Positions 28,028-37,447 are shown, numbered from the stretch's first letter. The stretch is DNA of 64,000 bases from Shewanella glacialimarina (GCF_020511155.1 NZ_CP041216.1:248001-312000), one strand, 5' to 3'. Made by a program: numbers and translations. Notes: a model not told the origin generated them from the letters alone.

Positions 28028-28783
28028 ATGTCACTTTCAGCGATTTTGACTGAAGCCTATAATTTTTTTCGTAATCATATTAGCCAACTTGCCGCAATAA
28101 CCTTTCCGTTATTACTGATACAAGTGATGATCCAGCTTTGGCTGGGTAATGAGATGTTGATGCAAGCCCAGGCTGAAACGCCAGAGTTTGGTGGTATTCA
28201 CGCCGCAGCCATGATGGTGTTGCTGTTACTGTTTTCTATATTGATAGCAGCAGTTACGGTATACCTAGAGGTGCGCTCACGTGGCCACGATGTTTCAACC
28301 GCTATGGTATTTAAACAAAGCATTCAATTTGTGCCGCCTTTATTACTTGCGGGAGTGTTTTCTGGTTTAGCTATTTTAACCCCAGTGATGCTATTTGCTG
28401 CCTTTGGTCCATTTGGCATAGTGGGCTTTGGGATTAGTTTTTATTTATTTTCGCGCTTAGCTTATGTGAACTTTATGGTTATTGTTGAGCGTTTAACGCC
28501 ATTGGAAGCTATCAAAGCTAGCTTTATATTTACCGGGCCGATTACGGTTAAAACCATTGCGATATTAATGTTGTATCTGCCACTCATCCTAATCAGTGGT
28601 ACGCTTTCACAAATGGCCGCACAAGTTGGTTTTCCACTGCAATTAATTACCGACACTGTGTTCGCTTTTTTTGGGTTATTTATTAACGTGGCATTGTTCC
28701 GACTCTATATGGTTAATCGTAAAATTGATGCCCCAACAGGTGATGATGCCGCAACAGATGATGATAGCCACACAGAAGTGTAA
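28028..28783 (+). CDS. YciC-like (UPF0259) inner-membrane protein
   Basis: A 251-residue multi-span inner-membrane protein with about six hydrophobic segments after an amphipathic start (MSLSAILTEAYNFFRNHI). The pattern, including FGPFGIVGFGISFYLFSRLAYV and NFMVIVERLTPLEAIKASF, fits the YciC/UPF0259 family, of unknown function. The C-terminal ~16 residues are strongly acidic (GDDAATDDDSHTEV). It lies 39 bp upstream of the Sel1-repeat gene, so the two probably form an operon. Confidence 0.83.
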   Translation: MSLSAILTEAYNFFRNHISQLAAITFPLLLIQVMIQLWLGNEMLMQAQAETPEFGGIHAAAMMVLLLLFSILIAAVTVYLEVRSRGHDVSTAMVFKQSIQFVPPLLLAGVFSGLAILTPVMLFAAFGPFGIVGFGISFYLFSRLAYVNFMVIVERLTPLEAIKASFIFTGPITVKTIAILMLYLPLILISGTLSQMAAQVGFPLQLITDTVFAFFGLFINVALFRLYMVNRKIDAPTGDDAATDDDSHTEV

Positions 28784-28822
28784 TTTATTAGACCTAATTT
28801 ACTGAGTTGATAGGAGAGTTTA

Positions 28823-30310
28823 TTGATAACTGATACTGAGTTAGTTAGCCAATTCTCCATTGAACTTGGGGAAGACTATGCCAGCGCAAAGAGTTATGTC
28901 CGTGACATACCCACTCAAGCGCTGGTTTATATCCGCAGTTTTACTCACAAACTTGCCAGCCTAGTAGCTAAACAGCATCAGCTAGAGTTTATTGGGCCTA
29001 ATCTATACGAGCGCATTGAGCAATTAAACCAAGGTCGTCTTATCGACGTTACTGCTATTCGTACCATGCATAAATTGCGTGCTGACGGTAATCGTGGTGC
29101 TCATCCAGAAAAATATCATCTTACCCAACATCAATTAGTGTCCTTGGCTGAAAAATCAATTAAGCACATTATTGACGTGATCAAGCAGCTTTATCCGTTA
29201 GTGCACCATGTGACAGCGCCTGCTTATCAATTTGTGCCATTTGATTCATTGGCGGGCAGAGATTTATGCTATCGCGCCATGATGCACAATGACCATCATG
29301 CTCAGTATTTAGTGGCTATGTCACTAAAAGCTCAAGCACTAATGGCTCAAGATCAAACTGGCACTCAAGCTGTTGCTCCCGATGAAACACATAATCCACA
29401 GTTTAATCAGGATGAGATGCAGCGACTTTTTGCTCAGGCGGCTTATTGGTTTGCCCAGGCTGCACCTTTTGAACATGCGGCATTATATGAACACGGTGTC
29501 AGCTTGCTACATGGTTATGCTGATTTTGAACCAGTAAAAAAAGCCCTGCACACAAAACAAGGTGAGTTACTTATTGCTCAAGCCGCTAGGCATGGCATCG
29601 CCGATGCTCAAGCATTACTGGGTTACTTCTATCTGGTGGGCAGTGAGGTGTTTGGTACTGATGTTGAGCAGGCTAAATTGTTGCTAACCCAAGCGGCTGA
29701 AGCTGATAATGTTGAAGCTATGTCTAATCTTGGGGTGTTGTTTTATGAAGCGGGCGAATACCAAAAGGCATATTTTTGGATGAGCAAAGCGGCAGAGTCT
29801 GGCTATCCTCAGGCGCAGTATCATTTAGCGTTACTATTAGCCGAAAAGTTGGCTTTAAGTGTTGACGATAATATCGATGTGCAGCTTGAGCAAAGTCAAA
29901 TATGGATGCAAGAAGCGGCCAGCCAAGGCCAGCTAGATGCTATGCTACATTGCGCTACGACTATTCTTCACCATGAACACGCCATTAAAACCGAACTTGA
30001 ACAAGCGGAGCGCTACTTACACGATGTGATTAAGTATGGTCACAATGTTACCGCAATGATTGAGCTCAGCGTTGCTTTGGCTGACGGTATATTAGGTCGA
30101 ATCGATGTGGTGCAATCAGCTTACTTATTACAACAGGCAAAATTGCATGGCAATGATATTCAGCGGCAAGTAGTAGCGCCTTTGTGGCAGTCGCTATTAA
30201 TGCAAATTGACAGTGTTATTGACAACCACTGCGTGACCGCGCTTCAGCCTAGTGAAAGTGAGTTGGCTGCCCTGCAACAAGCAAAACATATACTTAATCT
30301 AAGTTCGTGA
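28823..30310 (+). CDS. DUF4145-like plus Sel1-repeat protein
   Basis: A soluble 495-residue protein with no signal peptide. The N-terminal ~130 residues look like a DUF4145/HEPN-type helical domain: KLASLVAKQHQLEF, then LRADGNRGAHP, the RxxGNxAxH pattern also seen in the helical domain of type I restriction R subunits. The rest holds Sel1-like TPR units, e.g. AQALLGYFYLVGSEVFGTD, EAMSNLGVLFYEAGEYQKA and PQAQYHLALLLAEK. The TTG start has TAGGAGAG 5 bases upstream. It may be an adaptor for the upstream YciC-like membrane protein. No partner antitoxin or nuclease is adjacent, so a toxin role is not supported. Confidence 0.8.
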   Translation: MITDTELVSQFSIELGEDYASAKSYVRDIPTQALVYIRSFTHKLASLVAKQHQLEFIGPNLYERIEQLNQGRLIDVTAIRTMHKLRADGNRGAHPEKYHLTQHQLVSLAEKSIKHIIDVIKQLYPLVHHVTAPAYQFVPFDSLAGRDLCYRAMMHNDHHAQYLVAMSLKAQALMAQDQTGTQAVAPDETHNPQFNQDEMQRLFAQAAYWFAQAAPFEHAALYEHGVSLLHGYADFEPVKKALHTKQGELLIAQAARHGIADAQALLGYFYLVGSEVFGTDVEQAKLLLTQAAEADNVEAMSNLGVLFYEAGEYQKAYFWMSKAAESGYPQAQYHLALLLAEKLALSVDDNIDVQLEQSQIWMQEAASQGQLDAMLHCATTILHHEHAIKTELEQAERYLHDVIKYGHNVTAMIELSVALADGILGRIDVVQSAYLLQQAKLHGNDIQRQVVAPLWQSLLMQIDSVIDNHCVTALQPSESELAALQQAKHILNLSS

Positions 30311-30665
30311 TAGTAAACACTTACTAAATAGCCCTTTTCCCTGCTAATAGCGTTAGATTAACGTGCAATAGGCAAGCTGTTGACGTGTTAATGCGCCTTG
30401 TTTTCAAAAAAGATGACAAGTTTGTTATAAAATAGGTTAAACGTGTTGAATTTAGCTAATTGAATGCATCTCTACCTGAATTGAAGGTAAATTAACGCGT
30501 TTTCAACGCATAACGTTTGGCGCACGTGCTTTATAAGAGAGGTATCACATAACACGAGACCTCTTCATTTTATCGATGTATTTTTAATGTTTAACGATGC
30601 CAATCGCTAATCCTGTTACATCAGTAACAGGATTAGATCAGTCTGATGATCCTTGCCCCTTAACT
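30311..30665. other. Intergenic region with a perfect 12-bp inverted repeat
   Basis: 355 bp between convergent genes. At 30608-30635, TAATCCTGTTAC and its exact complement are separated by 4 bases (ATCA). No T-run follows on either strand, though it may still end transcription. A second, weaker hairpin (AGAGGT / ACCTCT, 30538-30564) lies before a T-rich tract. No ORF is convincing. Confidence 0.6.
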
Positions 30666-32669
30666 CTAACCAGTAATTCCAAGGCTTTGCTCAATATTAT
30701 CGACACTATTATTCACTTGTGATGCAATGGTTTCACTTTGTTCAAATGCATGCTTGGCACGTTGCATTAAGTTGTCCATGGCGATAACAAACTCATCAAG
30801 ATGATGCACCTGCTGTTTGGCAAAATCGCTGCCTTGGCTTGCACTGTTGAGCATAACATTGGCCTGTTGTTGAACTTGCTGGGCAACGGTAAGTAAGCTT
30901 TGTGCGCGGGTTTTCTGTTGCGCTGATGCTGTGCTTATATCACTGACACTGCTACTGAGTGCACTATTTGACTGGGTAAGTTGGGTGAGAATTGCCATTA
31001 TTTCTTTTAGCGATACCTGAGTGCGTTGTGACAGGTTACGCACCTCATCAGCGACAACCGCAAATCCTCGTCCCTGTTCGCCAGCCCTTGCTGCCTCAAT
31101 AGCTGCATTTAATGCCAATAAGTTGGTTTGTTCGGCAATGTTACCAATCACATCAACAATTTTAGCAGCATCACTCACAGAGGTACTGAGTTGTGATAGT
31201 GAATGGTTACATTGAGTGACTGTGTGTAATGTATGGTTAGTGGCGGTAAGGACTTCCTGCGCTTCTAGTTGACTAGCCTGCATGTCGTTCATGGTTTGCT
31301 GGGCAGTGGCTGTTAATGCGCTAGAGGACTGATTGACTTGATTAGCCAGTTCAATTAAATCCGCGGTTTGACCTTGTGCTTGTTGTACCACTGTTTGGGT
31401 TTGCTGAGTGCTGTTTGATAATGAACCAATTCTTGCCACTAAATCACTTAACGATTGTGACACCTTGGTCATATTGTGCTTTTGTTTATTATCTTCTTGC
31501 TCAAACCTTTGTAATAACTGGTTAAAGTGTGCGGCAATTTGCCCGGTTTCACACTGACTATTTATCGCAAGCGGTTCCCTTTGATTCGATTCACTTAATA
31601 ATGAGAAAGCACGGTTCAACTGTTTTAATGGCGCAACAACGCGGCGCTGCTGCAAAATGAAGTAGCCGACTGAAAATAATGCCAGCAAGGTTACCATGCT
31701 ATAAAGCAGCCATTGTAAATTCACTTTTAATTGCTGGTCAGCTGCCTGTTGGGTACTTGCCAATGCGATAAGCTGACGTTCGGCCTGGTTGGTGGCTTTG
31801 ATTAATGCGGCTTGTACCAGCTGATTTTCTGCCAACATCTGCTCAGTATTCGCCACCTCTTTGCCGTAACGTTGTGTCAGACTGAGTAATTCAGCCCGTG
31901 GTGTTTCGCCTGTTTCAATTTGGGTGGACTCGTCATCACCTAAGGCAAATTCATCCGCTTCTTCGGTCTGGTAAATGCCCAGTAAAGGCAGCTTATCTAA
32001 TTTATCGTGCCACAGGTTTAGGGCATTGATAGAAAAATTTAGGTTGTTAGCCACGCCGCTATCTTTGTCGATTAATATCGCCTGGGTTTGCTGAGACAAT
32101 GTATACACTAAGCTGGGTAACTCAACACTAAGCGCGAGATATTGCTGTGCGATATTGAGGTCGTGAATGTCTTGCGAAGCTGATTGGGCGTAGCGGCTTA
32201 AGTTACGACTGTAGTCGAGCATTTCTGATTCAGAAAATGCCAATAGTTGTCTTGGGTTGCCTGCTAGCTTACCCGCTGCGCGATACTTAGTGTCTAAATC
32301 ACTAATTAATTGCGTCATGAATGTGGTTAAAGAAGCACTGTTTAGGTAAGGATGAACTTGGTGTAACTGAGTAATGTCTGCATTAATTTTGGTAATGTCA
32401 TTACGCGCTTGTTCAAGGTAATTCGTTTGGCCTGTTTGTAAGTATTTATCGATATTGCGACTGATGCCATATTGGAAACTATGCTGGATTTTTTGTAAGT
32501 CTTGATTCAGTTGTTCACTGACTTGTCGTTGTTGATTGCTCCATAAAACGGTTGTTGCTAGCAACGCTGCCAGCAGTAGCAATAGCGCAGATGCGCCTAA
32601 AGATAGAGTGGATATTTTCAAGGGGCTAATACTCACATAAATGGCATGAATAAAAGCAGCATATGGCAT
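30666..32669 (-). CDS. Methyl-accepting chemotaxis protein, helical periplasmic sensor
   Basis: A 667-residue chemoreceptor. A first transmembrane helix near 20-43 is followed by a ~270-residue, Gln/Leu-rich and mostly helical periplasmic domain, a second helix near 318-338, a HAMP region and the signalling hairpin [20 protein letters not shown]. The cytoplasmic part is very similar to that of the other chemoreceptor in this window, but the sensor domains are unrelated. The start is uncertain: the ATG at 32669 has no ribosome binding site, and an in-frame GTG at 32636 just before the membrane helix is possible. Ligand unknown. Confidence 0.9.
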   Translation of the reverse strand: MPYAAFIHAIYVSISPLKISTLSLGASALLLLLAALLATTVLWSNQQRQVSEQLNQDLQKIQHSFQYGISRNIDKYLQTGQTNYLEQARNDITKINADITQLHQVHPYLNSASLTTFMTQLISDLDTKYRAAGKLAGNPRQLLAFSESEMLDYSRNLSRYAQSASQDIHDLNIAQQYLALSVELPSLVYTLSQQTQAILIDKDSGVANNLNFSINALNLWHDKLDKLPLLGIYQTEEADEFALGDDESTQIETGETPRAELLSLTQRYGKEVANTEQMLAENQLVQAALIKATNQAERQLIALASTQQAADQQLKVNLQWLLYSMVTLLALFSVGYFILQQRRVVAPLKQLNRAFSLLSESNQREPLAINSQCETGQIAAHFNQLLQRFEQEDNKQKHNMTKVSQSLSDLVARIGSLSNSTQQTQTVVQQAQGQTADLIELANQVNQSSSALTATAQQTMNDMQASQLEAQEVLTATNHTLHTVTQCNHSLSQLSTSVSDAAKIVDVIGNIAEQTNLLALNAAIEAARAGEQGRGFAVVADEVRNLSQRTQVSLKEIMAILTQLTQSNSALSSSVSDISTASAQQKTRAQSLLTVAQQVQQQANVMLNSASQGSDFAKQQVHHLDEFVIAMDNLMQRAKHAFEQSETIASQVNNSVDNIEQSLGITG

Positions 32670-32736
32670 TAATATTACAGTTCTGTGTTCGCTGTAAATA
32701 TAGTCTTGATTGCGGTGTAGCTTAATGATGTGTTAA

Positions 32737-32781
32737 CTCCCCGATGTCACTAAAAAGGGGGGGGGAGTGACATCGGGGGAG
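32737..32781. repeat. Inverted repeat with an A5-G9 loop
   Basis: Arms CTCCCCGATGTCACT (32737-32751) and AGTGACATCGGGGGAG (32766-32781) are complementary apart from one extra G. The loop is AAAAA followed by nine G. It lies 3' of the small membrane gene and 5' of the chemoreceptor gene, both on the minus strand. It could be a terminator, but neither strand has a proper T-run after the stem. Confidence 0.6.
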
Positions 32782-32814
32782 GATTATTAAATCCTCATTT
32801 GATTCAATATTAGA

Positions 32815-33177
32815 TTAGTCTGCTTGATGCTCAAACGTACGTCCACCTTGGTTTGTCTTGTTTTTATGTTTCCCCGCGGGCGAAAACATATCAGCATAAG
32901 GTGCAGTAGGTTCGCGTGGAATATCAGCATTGCTTTGGTATGTGTGACCTTGTTGGCGCTGAGATTGTTCAAAAGCACGCTTCATTTTTGGGATAATAAC
33001 TTTACGGCCCAGTAGCTGAAAAGTAATAAAACTCAGTAATAAAAATAACAAAATAAATGGCAGCAACACCATGGCAATTAATGACAGACCAATAAAGGCC
33101 ACTAATGCCAAAAGCGGGTTCATTGCGGTTAAGCTGTTTTTCAAATTGGTTGCGCGAAAAGATTGATTAAATTGCAT
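32815..33177 (-). CDS. Small inner-membrane protein of unknown function
   Basis: I do not recognise this 120-residue protein. Residues 20-55 are very hydrophobic (one long or two short membrane helices: LLALVAFIGLSLIAMVLL and PFILLFLLLSFITFQLL). The remainder is a basic then mixed hydrophilic tail (KMKRAFEQSQRQQGH ... DMFSPAGKHKNKTNQ), probably cytoplasmic. The ATG has AGGAGCC 6 bases upstream, which supports a real gene. It is flanked on both sides by long inverted repeats that share GTGACAT. No functional claim can be made. Confidence 0.7.
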   Translation of the reverse strand: MQFNQSFRATNLKNSLTAMNPLLALVAFIGLSLIAMVLLPFILLFLLLSFITFQLLGRKVIIPKMKRAFEQSQRQQGHTYQSNADIPREPTAPYADMFSPAGKHKNKTNQGGRTFEHQAD

Positions 33178-33254
33178 AGTGGCTCCTGAATATGATTAGC
33201 CCATATAAATAATAATGAAGACTGAAAGCCTAGTGTGCCGCTTTAGGACATAAT

Positions 33255-33298
33255 ATGTCACGTTAAAGTGAGTTAATGTTCTCAGTGCAACGTGACAT
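33255..33298. repeat. Perfect 10-bp inverted repeat upstream of the small membrane gene
   Basis: ATGTCACGTT (33255-33264) and AACGTGACAT (33289-33298) flank a 24-base spacer, between the LysR-gene stop and the small membrane gene start. It may be an operator of that gene or part of the LysR transcript end. It shares GTGACAT with the repeat at 32737-32781. Confidence 0.5.
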
Positions 33299-33336
33299 CA
33301 TTGTTTTCTGGGATTTTTATTATTGATGGTTTTTGT

Positions 33337-34311
33337 TTATTCAATATGGAGTGATGCCCTGAGATCCTGGGGAATGCTATTAACAATCATTTGTCTCACC
33401 CATTCATGACCAGGGTCTTGATTGTTGCGCTCATGCCAAAGTAGAACATAGGCCATTGGCATAAACTCAAAGGGTAGGGGAATTTGCACTAATGGGTACA
33501 GGTTTTGTGCATGGTGTGCAAAACTGGATGGTAAAGTGAAAATTAAATCGGTATGGGCGCAAATACTGGCCGCACCATAAAAGTCGGGTACAGTTGTGGA
33601 TATTCGGCGATGATAATTACTATTTGCTAGAAAGTAATCTAATGCCCACCAGTCGTTGCCTTCGCAGCGAACTTGTACATGGCTCATGGCAAGGTAAGCC
33701 TCTTGATGCCAGTGACCTTGTTGTAATGCAGATAAAATAGGGTGATCTTTACGGACTAAACAAACTTGATTATCGCTAAACAAGGTTTGGTATTGCAGGC
33801 CATCAGCAAGATTATCCTCTTTAAATTGTGAGTGTGGATGCATATCACGACCCGCAATGCCAAAGTCTATTTGGCCGTGTTGTAAGTCGTAAATTGATTT
33901 CTCTGTCCAACCATAAGTATCTAGCTTTAACTGCGGAGCTTGCTGTAACAGTGGACCGATAAAGTAAGGAATTAATGTTTCATAAGCGCTTTCAACCATA
34001 GAAAAAGCAAAGTGACGCTGGCTGGTGGCAGGCTCGAAACTAGGTGGTAAGGTTAACTGATACAAGTTTTGTAAAGCTTGTGGTAACACTTTGCCTAATG
34101 CCAGTGCATGGGCAGTTGGTTTTAAACCGTGAGCTGTGCGTTGAAATAATGGGTCGTCTAAAGTGTCACGCAATCGGTTTAAGCTTTTACTTAATGCAGA
34201 CTGGCTTAAATGCAGCCGATTAGCGGCACGGGTCACGCTTTGTTCTTCTAATAATACTTGTAAAGTAACCAGCAGGTTTAAGTCAATACGGGCAAGGTTG
34301 TCTAAATTCAC
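33337..34311 (-). CDS. LysR-family transcriptional regulator
   Basis: A LysR regulator of 324 residues. The N-terminal winged helix-turn-helix reads LARIDLNLLVTLQVLLEEQS then VTRAANRLHLSQSALSKSLNRL. The effector-binding domain follows (~95-300), similar to the NodD/LeuO-like branch that begins DLNLL. The GTG at 34311 was chosen because AAAGGA lies 9 bases upstream and it gives the usual N-terminus; an ATG 18 codons earlier extends the protein with an atypical segment. It is divergent from a Bcr/CflA drug exporter, with a perfect palindrome carrying a T-N11-A core between them, so it probably regulates that exporter and itself. Confidence 0.92.
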   Translation of the reverse strand: MNLDNLARIDLNLLVTLQVLLEEQSVTRAANRLHLSQSALSKSLNRLRDTLDDPLFQRTAHGLKPTAHALALGKVLPQALQNLYQLTLPPSFEPATSQRHFAFSMVESAYETLIPYFIGPLLQQAPQLKLDTYGWTEKSIYDLQHGQIDFGIAGRDMHPHSQFKEDNLADGLQYQTLFSDNQVCLVRKDHPILSALQQGHWHQEAYLAMSHVQVRCEGNDWWALDYFLANSNYHRRISTTVPDFYGAASICAHTDLIFTLPSSFAHHAQNLYPLVQIPLPFEFMPMAYVLLWHERNNQDPGHEWVRQMIVNSIPQDLRASLHIE

Positions 34312-34393
34312 AGCAGTTATTCCTTTGTGGAAATTCATTATGGATTTTATATCATTTCTTGTCATACCACTAATGCGCTAATATTACTGATTA

Positions 34394-34420
34394 ACCTCAA
34401 TAAGAAATAACGATTGAGGT
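34394..34420. promoter_or_regulatory. LysR-type operator (T-N11-A palindrome)
   Basis: ACCTCAAT (34394-34401), 11 bases, then ATTGAGGT (34413-34420): a perfect 8-bp dyad whose inner bases form the canonical LysR T-N11-A box. It lies in the 158-bp gap between the LysR gene and the divergent exporter gene. Confidence 0.7.
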
Positions 34421-34469
34421 GAGACACATACAAGTCTGTGGTTAATCTATAAATCGAGTGAGAAATTTG

Positions 34470-35669
34470 ATGCAACGTAATCTATTACCGTTATTAATGT
34501 TGATGGTGCTGCTAAGCCCTTTGGCGATTGATATTTATTTGCCTTCTATGCCAACCATGGCATTAGAGTACGGTGTGTCAGACAGCCAGGTGCAATCCAC
34601 GTTAGTGTTGTTTTTATTTGCGATGGGTGTTGGGCAAATTCTGATTGGGCCACTTGCTGATCGATTTGGTCGCAGACCGATTGCGATTTTTGGTATTGTG
34701 CTTTATGGCGTCAGTAGCTTTCTGGGGGCTTATGCGGTTGAGTTTGAGTTATTGCAACTTGCAAGGGTATTTCAGGGGCTAGCCGCGTGTTCAACGTCTA
34801 TTGTAGTGTTTAGTGCGGTGCGTGATTGCTACAGCAATAAAGAAAGTGGCTCGATTTACAGTTACCTTAATGGCGCTATTTGTGTGGTGCCCGCACTAGC
34901 GCCTACATTAGGTGGATTATTGGCGCTGCAGTTTGGTTGGCGTTCGACCTTTATTTTTATGGCGTTATACGCAATTATCGTGTTGTTTATTGTTGGCTTT
35001 AAATTTCCTGAAACTCGACCGCTTAACACTGATACCTCAGGGAAATTATACCGTTGGGGACGCTATAAGCCGGTGTTAAGTGATGGTCATTTCATGTTTT
35101 ATGCCTCGGCTTGTATGGTCGCAATGGCTTCTATTCTTTGTTATGTGTCTTATGCCCCAGTGTGGTTAATTGGTCGTTTAGGTATTTCTGAGCTAACGTT
35201 CAGTGCCTTATTTGGTCTTAATGCCGTAGTGAATGTTGCGGCTTGTTTTGCTGCGCCGATATTAGTGAAGCGCATCGGTAATCGTGCTGGTGTGGTTGTA
35301 GCACTTAATTTTATGGTTGCAGCCGCGGCTATTGAAGTGGTGATGCAGTTAGTGGGCCCACAAACTGGCTTAGCGGCAGGTTTTGGGTTTATGTTACCTA
35401 TGATGTTGTTATGTGTAGGCTTTGCGGCGTTACTTGGCCCCGCGACTAGCATGGCATTGGCAGGCTTTGGTGAGCGTGCGGGTACAGCAACGGCCATGCT
35501 AGGTTGTATTCAAATGAGCGGCGCAGCGATATTAACCGCCCTTATTCAATTAACTGATATTCCAGCGCCCTATGCAATAGCCTTATTAATGGGGGGATTG
35601 TGCAGTGTGTTATTACTGATGATGGGCATGAAACGTTTTAATCATTGGCACCAAGAGCAGCATGCTTAA
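34470..35669 (+). CDS. Bcr/CflA-family multidrug efflux transporter
   Basis: A 12-span major facilitator superfamily drug/H+ antiporter of 399 residues. SPLAIDIYLPSMPTMALEYG in helix 1 is typical of Bcr/CflA proteins. GPLADRFGRRPIAIFGI between helices 2 and 3 is MFS motif A. GAICVVPALAPTLGGLL in helix 5 matches antiporter motif C. The ATG at 34470 was preferred over a GTG four codons earlier (GAGTGAG upstream). The adjacent divergent LysR gene and its palindrome imply substrate- or stress-induced expression. The substrates are unknown. Confidence 0.92.
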   Translation: MQRNLLPLLMLMVLLSPLAIDIYLPSMPTMALEYGVSDSQVQSTLVLFLFAMGVGQILIGPLADRFGRRPIAIFGIVLYGVSSFLGAYAVEFELLQLARVFQGLAACSTSIVVFSAVRDCYSNKESGSIYSYLNGAICVVPALAPTLGGLLALQFGWRSTFIFMALYAIIVLFIVGFKFPETRPLNTDTSGKLYRWGRYKPVLSDGHFMFYASACMVAMASILCYVSYAPVWLIGRLGISELTFSALFGLNAVVNVAACFAAPILVKRIGNRAGVVVALNFMVAAAAIEVVMQLVGPQTGLAAGFGFMLPMMLLCVGFAALLGPATSMALAGFGERAGTATAMLGCIQMSGAAILTALIQLTDIPAPYAIALLMGGLCSVLLLMMGMKRFNHWHQEQHA

Positions 35670-35704
35670 TTGAATAGGCATATGCACTGATTGCTTATGA
35701 AGCA

Positions 35705-35736
35705 AAAAAGCCCATTAGTAAAGTAATGGGCTTTTT
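35705..35736. terminator. Bidirectional terminator between exporter and beta-barrel genes
   Basis: AAAAAGCCCATTA and TAATGGGCTTTTT form a perfect 13-bp stem with a 6-base loop; A- and T-tracts at either end let it work for both convergent genes. Confidence 0.93.
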
Positions 35737-35755
35737 GGATCTAGGTCATTAGGTT

Positions 35756-36748
35756 TTAGAATCGAGCGTTAATAGCGATACCAAGTGAGGTTTCAGAGTC
35801 TGACTCAGAATCTGTAAAAGTTTGCTCAATTGATGCTTTAGCCGAGAAAATATTAGAGAAGCGCCAGAAATAACGAGTATTTACTGAATATACATTAGCT
35901 GAACTCGCGTTGCTGTAATTGTTATTATCATTAACGACGGTATCAGGCGTAGTAATAACGTTTACGTTATTAATCTCATAATCACTGTTAAAATGGGTAC
36001 ACAGTCCACCAACAGACCAAGAGTCAGTGATATACCAATCAGCGTTAACACCGAGTACGGTTAGCGAATTTTCACTGTTAGTGATGCGCGATGAAATATT
36101 GTCATCTTGCCCCTCAACGATAGTATATTCAATGTCATTTGTATTATTAGAGTGCAGTATAAAACCATTTAGCATTAACCCTGATGTTGATTCAAAAGGG
36201 AGATAATGTTGATAATCAAGCTTAATCACATTGCTTTTATACTCATAACTATAATATCTACCATCAAGTTGATCGCTTTCGAATCGATGAGTTTCATCGT
36301 CTGATTTCCATGCGTATGACAAGGTTAATTTTGACTGCTGAGTAAAATAATATCCTAAATTAGCACCGTAAGTATTTTGGCCATCTCCTGAAGCGTTCAG
36401 TAGATCCATGTCAGTGGTTATTCTTGTATAATCACCACCAATGAAAAATTTAGAGTCAAAGACATATTCACCCGCCATATTATATAAATCTTGGTAATCG
36501 GTTACGGCATAGCGAGCTGAAATGGTAGAATATTGATTGAGAAAAGGCGCCAGTGCGTAAGGAATGTTAGCTTGGTTAACGGGCTCAAAATAATAACTAT
36601 AATTGAGATTGAGTAAGCCATCAGAGTTTTCACTAGAGTCTAGAAAGCCTAACTCAACTTCATGTTGAAAAGTGTCAGCGGTTTCTGCGAGCGTGTTCGA
36701 ACTGACCAATGCCAGCATTAGTGCTAAAGACAAACTTGTCTTAGTCAT
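35756..36748 (-). CDS. Putative outer-membrane beta-barrel protein
   Basis: A 330-residue exported protein with a signal peptide (MTKTSLSLALMLALVSSNTLA, then ETAD). The mature part is a run of alternating beta strands with aromatic girdles (LNLNYSYYFEP, NLGYYFTQQSKLTLSYAWKS, VIKLDYQHYLPF) and it ends with Phe in GIAINARF, the usual outer-membrane insertion signal. It resembles putative porins of Shewanella-like bacteria but I cannot assign a substrate. It is divergent from the TapT-like gene with 84 bp between. Confidence 0.8.
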   Translation of the reverse strand: MTKTSLSLALMLALVSSNTLAETADTFQHEVELGFLDSSENSDGLLNLNYSYYFEPVNQANIPYALAPFLNQYSTISARYAVTDYQDLYNMAGEYVFDSKFFIGGDYTRITTDMDLLNASGDGQNTYGANLGYYFTQQSKLTLSYAWKSDDETHRFESDQLDGRYYSYEYKSNVIKLDYQHYLPFESTSGLMLNGFILHSNNTNDIEYTIVEGQDDNISSRITNSENSLTVLGVNADWYITDSWSVGGLCTHFNSDYEINNVNVITTPDTVVNDNNNYSNASSANVYSVNTRYFWRFSNIFSAKASIEQTFTDSESDSETSLGIAINARF

Positions 36749-36832
36749 TTATTCATCCTTGATATGGTAAAAGTATTGTAAAAATATGATGTTATATGGT
36801 TTCCTGTATTCAAGCAACAGGTTTGATTTAAG

Positions 36833-37447
36833 ATGAAAAGAACTTATTGCGCCGTCTGTGATTACCCAGAAACAGCTTGTGTGTGCCATGCGGTTAGCCC
36901 ATTTCAGGCGCGCACAAATGTCATAGTGATGCAGCATGAAAGTGAAGTTAATCATGCTAAAAATACCGTTCGTTTAATGCAGTTAGTCATGCCAAATATA
37001 CGAGTGTTTGTGGGTGAAACCGCGGAAGATTTTATTGATTTACAGGCTTACCTAGCCCAAGCCTCCAAGCCGATATATGTGGTGTATCCAAGTGACAATA
37101 GTCAAACTGTGTCGCAATCGGGTGCTCAGGCCGACAGCATCATTATTTTACTAGATGGCACTTGGCGTAAAGCTTATAAAATTCTTCAGTCTAATCCATG
37201 GCTGCAACACTACCCCGCTATCCATTTAGATGTTGAACACGCATCAAATTATATTATTCGCAAAGCAAAACGGCCTGATAGTTTATCTACCTTAGAGGCT
37301 ACGGCTTTATTATTGTCGGCGCTAGATAAAACCTTAGACACAGAGCCTTTGTTTGCCGTTTTTGATGCTATGGTGCAACATAGATTGAGCGCCATGCCTG
37401 AAAACATCAAAGCCCGTTATCAATTAAATGACAAGGAAGTAAAATGA
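36833..37447 (+). CDS. tapT: DTW-domain tRNA-uridine aminocarboxypropyltransferase (TapT-like)
   Basis: Likely forms acp3U in tRNA by transferring the 3-amino-3-carboxypropyl group of SAM to uridine (position 47 for E. coli TapT/YfiP). The 204-residue protein has a short Cys-rich N-terminus (CAVCDYPETACVC), the DTW-family core (IILLDGTWRKAYKIL near 100, with the DxTW signature) and the downstream LSTLEATALLL motif. It overlaps the next gene by four bases (ATGA), so the two are cotranslated. The assignment to TapT rather than a paralogue with another uridine position is inferred. Confidence 0.85.
   Translation: MKRTYCAVCDYPETACVCHAVSPFQARTNVIVMQHESEVNHAKNTVRLMQLVMPNIRVFVGETAEDFIDLQAYLAQASKPIYVVYPSDNSQTVSQSGAQADSIIILLDGTWRKAYKILQSNPWLQHYPAIHLDVEHASNYIIRKAKRPDSLSTLEATALLLSALDKTLDTEPLFAVFDAMVQHRLSAMPENIKARYQLNDKEVK

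Noticed and set aside
28823-29230. HEPN toxin of a toxin-antitoxin pair
   Set aside because: The RxxGNxAxH pattern is present, but no small antitoxin or MNT partner is adjacent and the domain is fused to Sel1 repeats.
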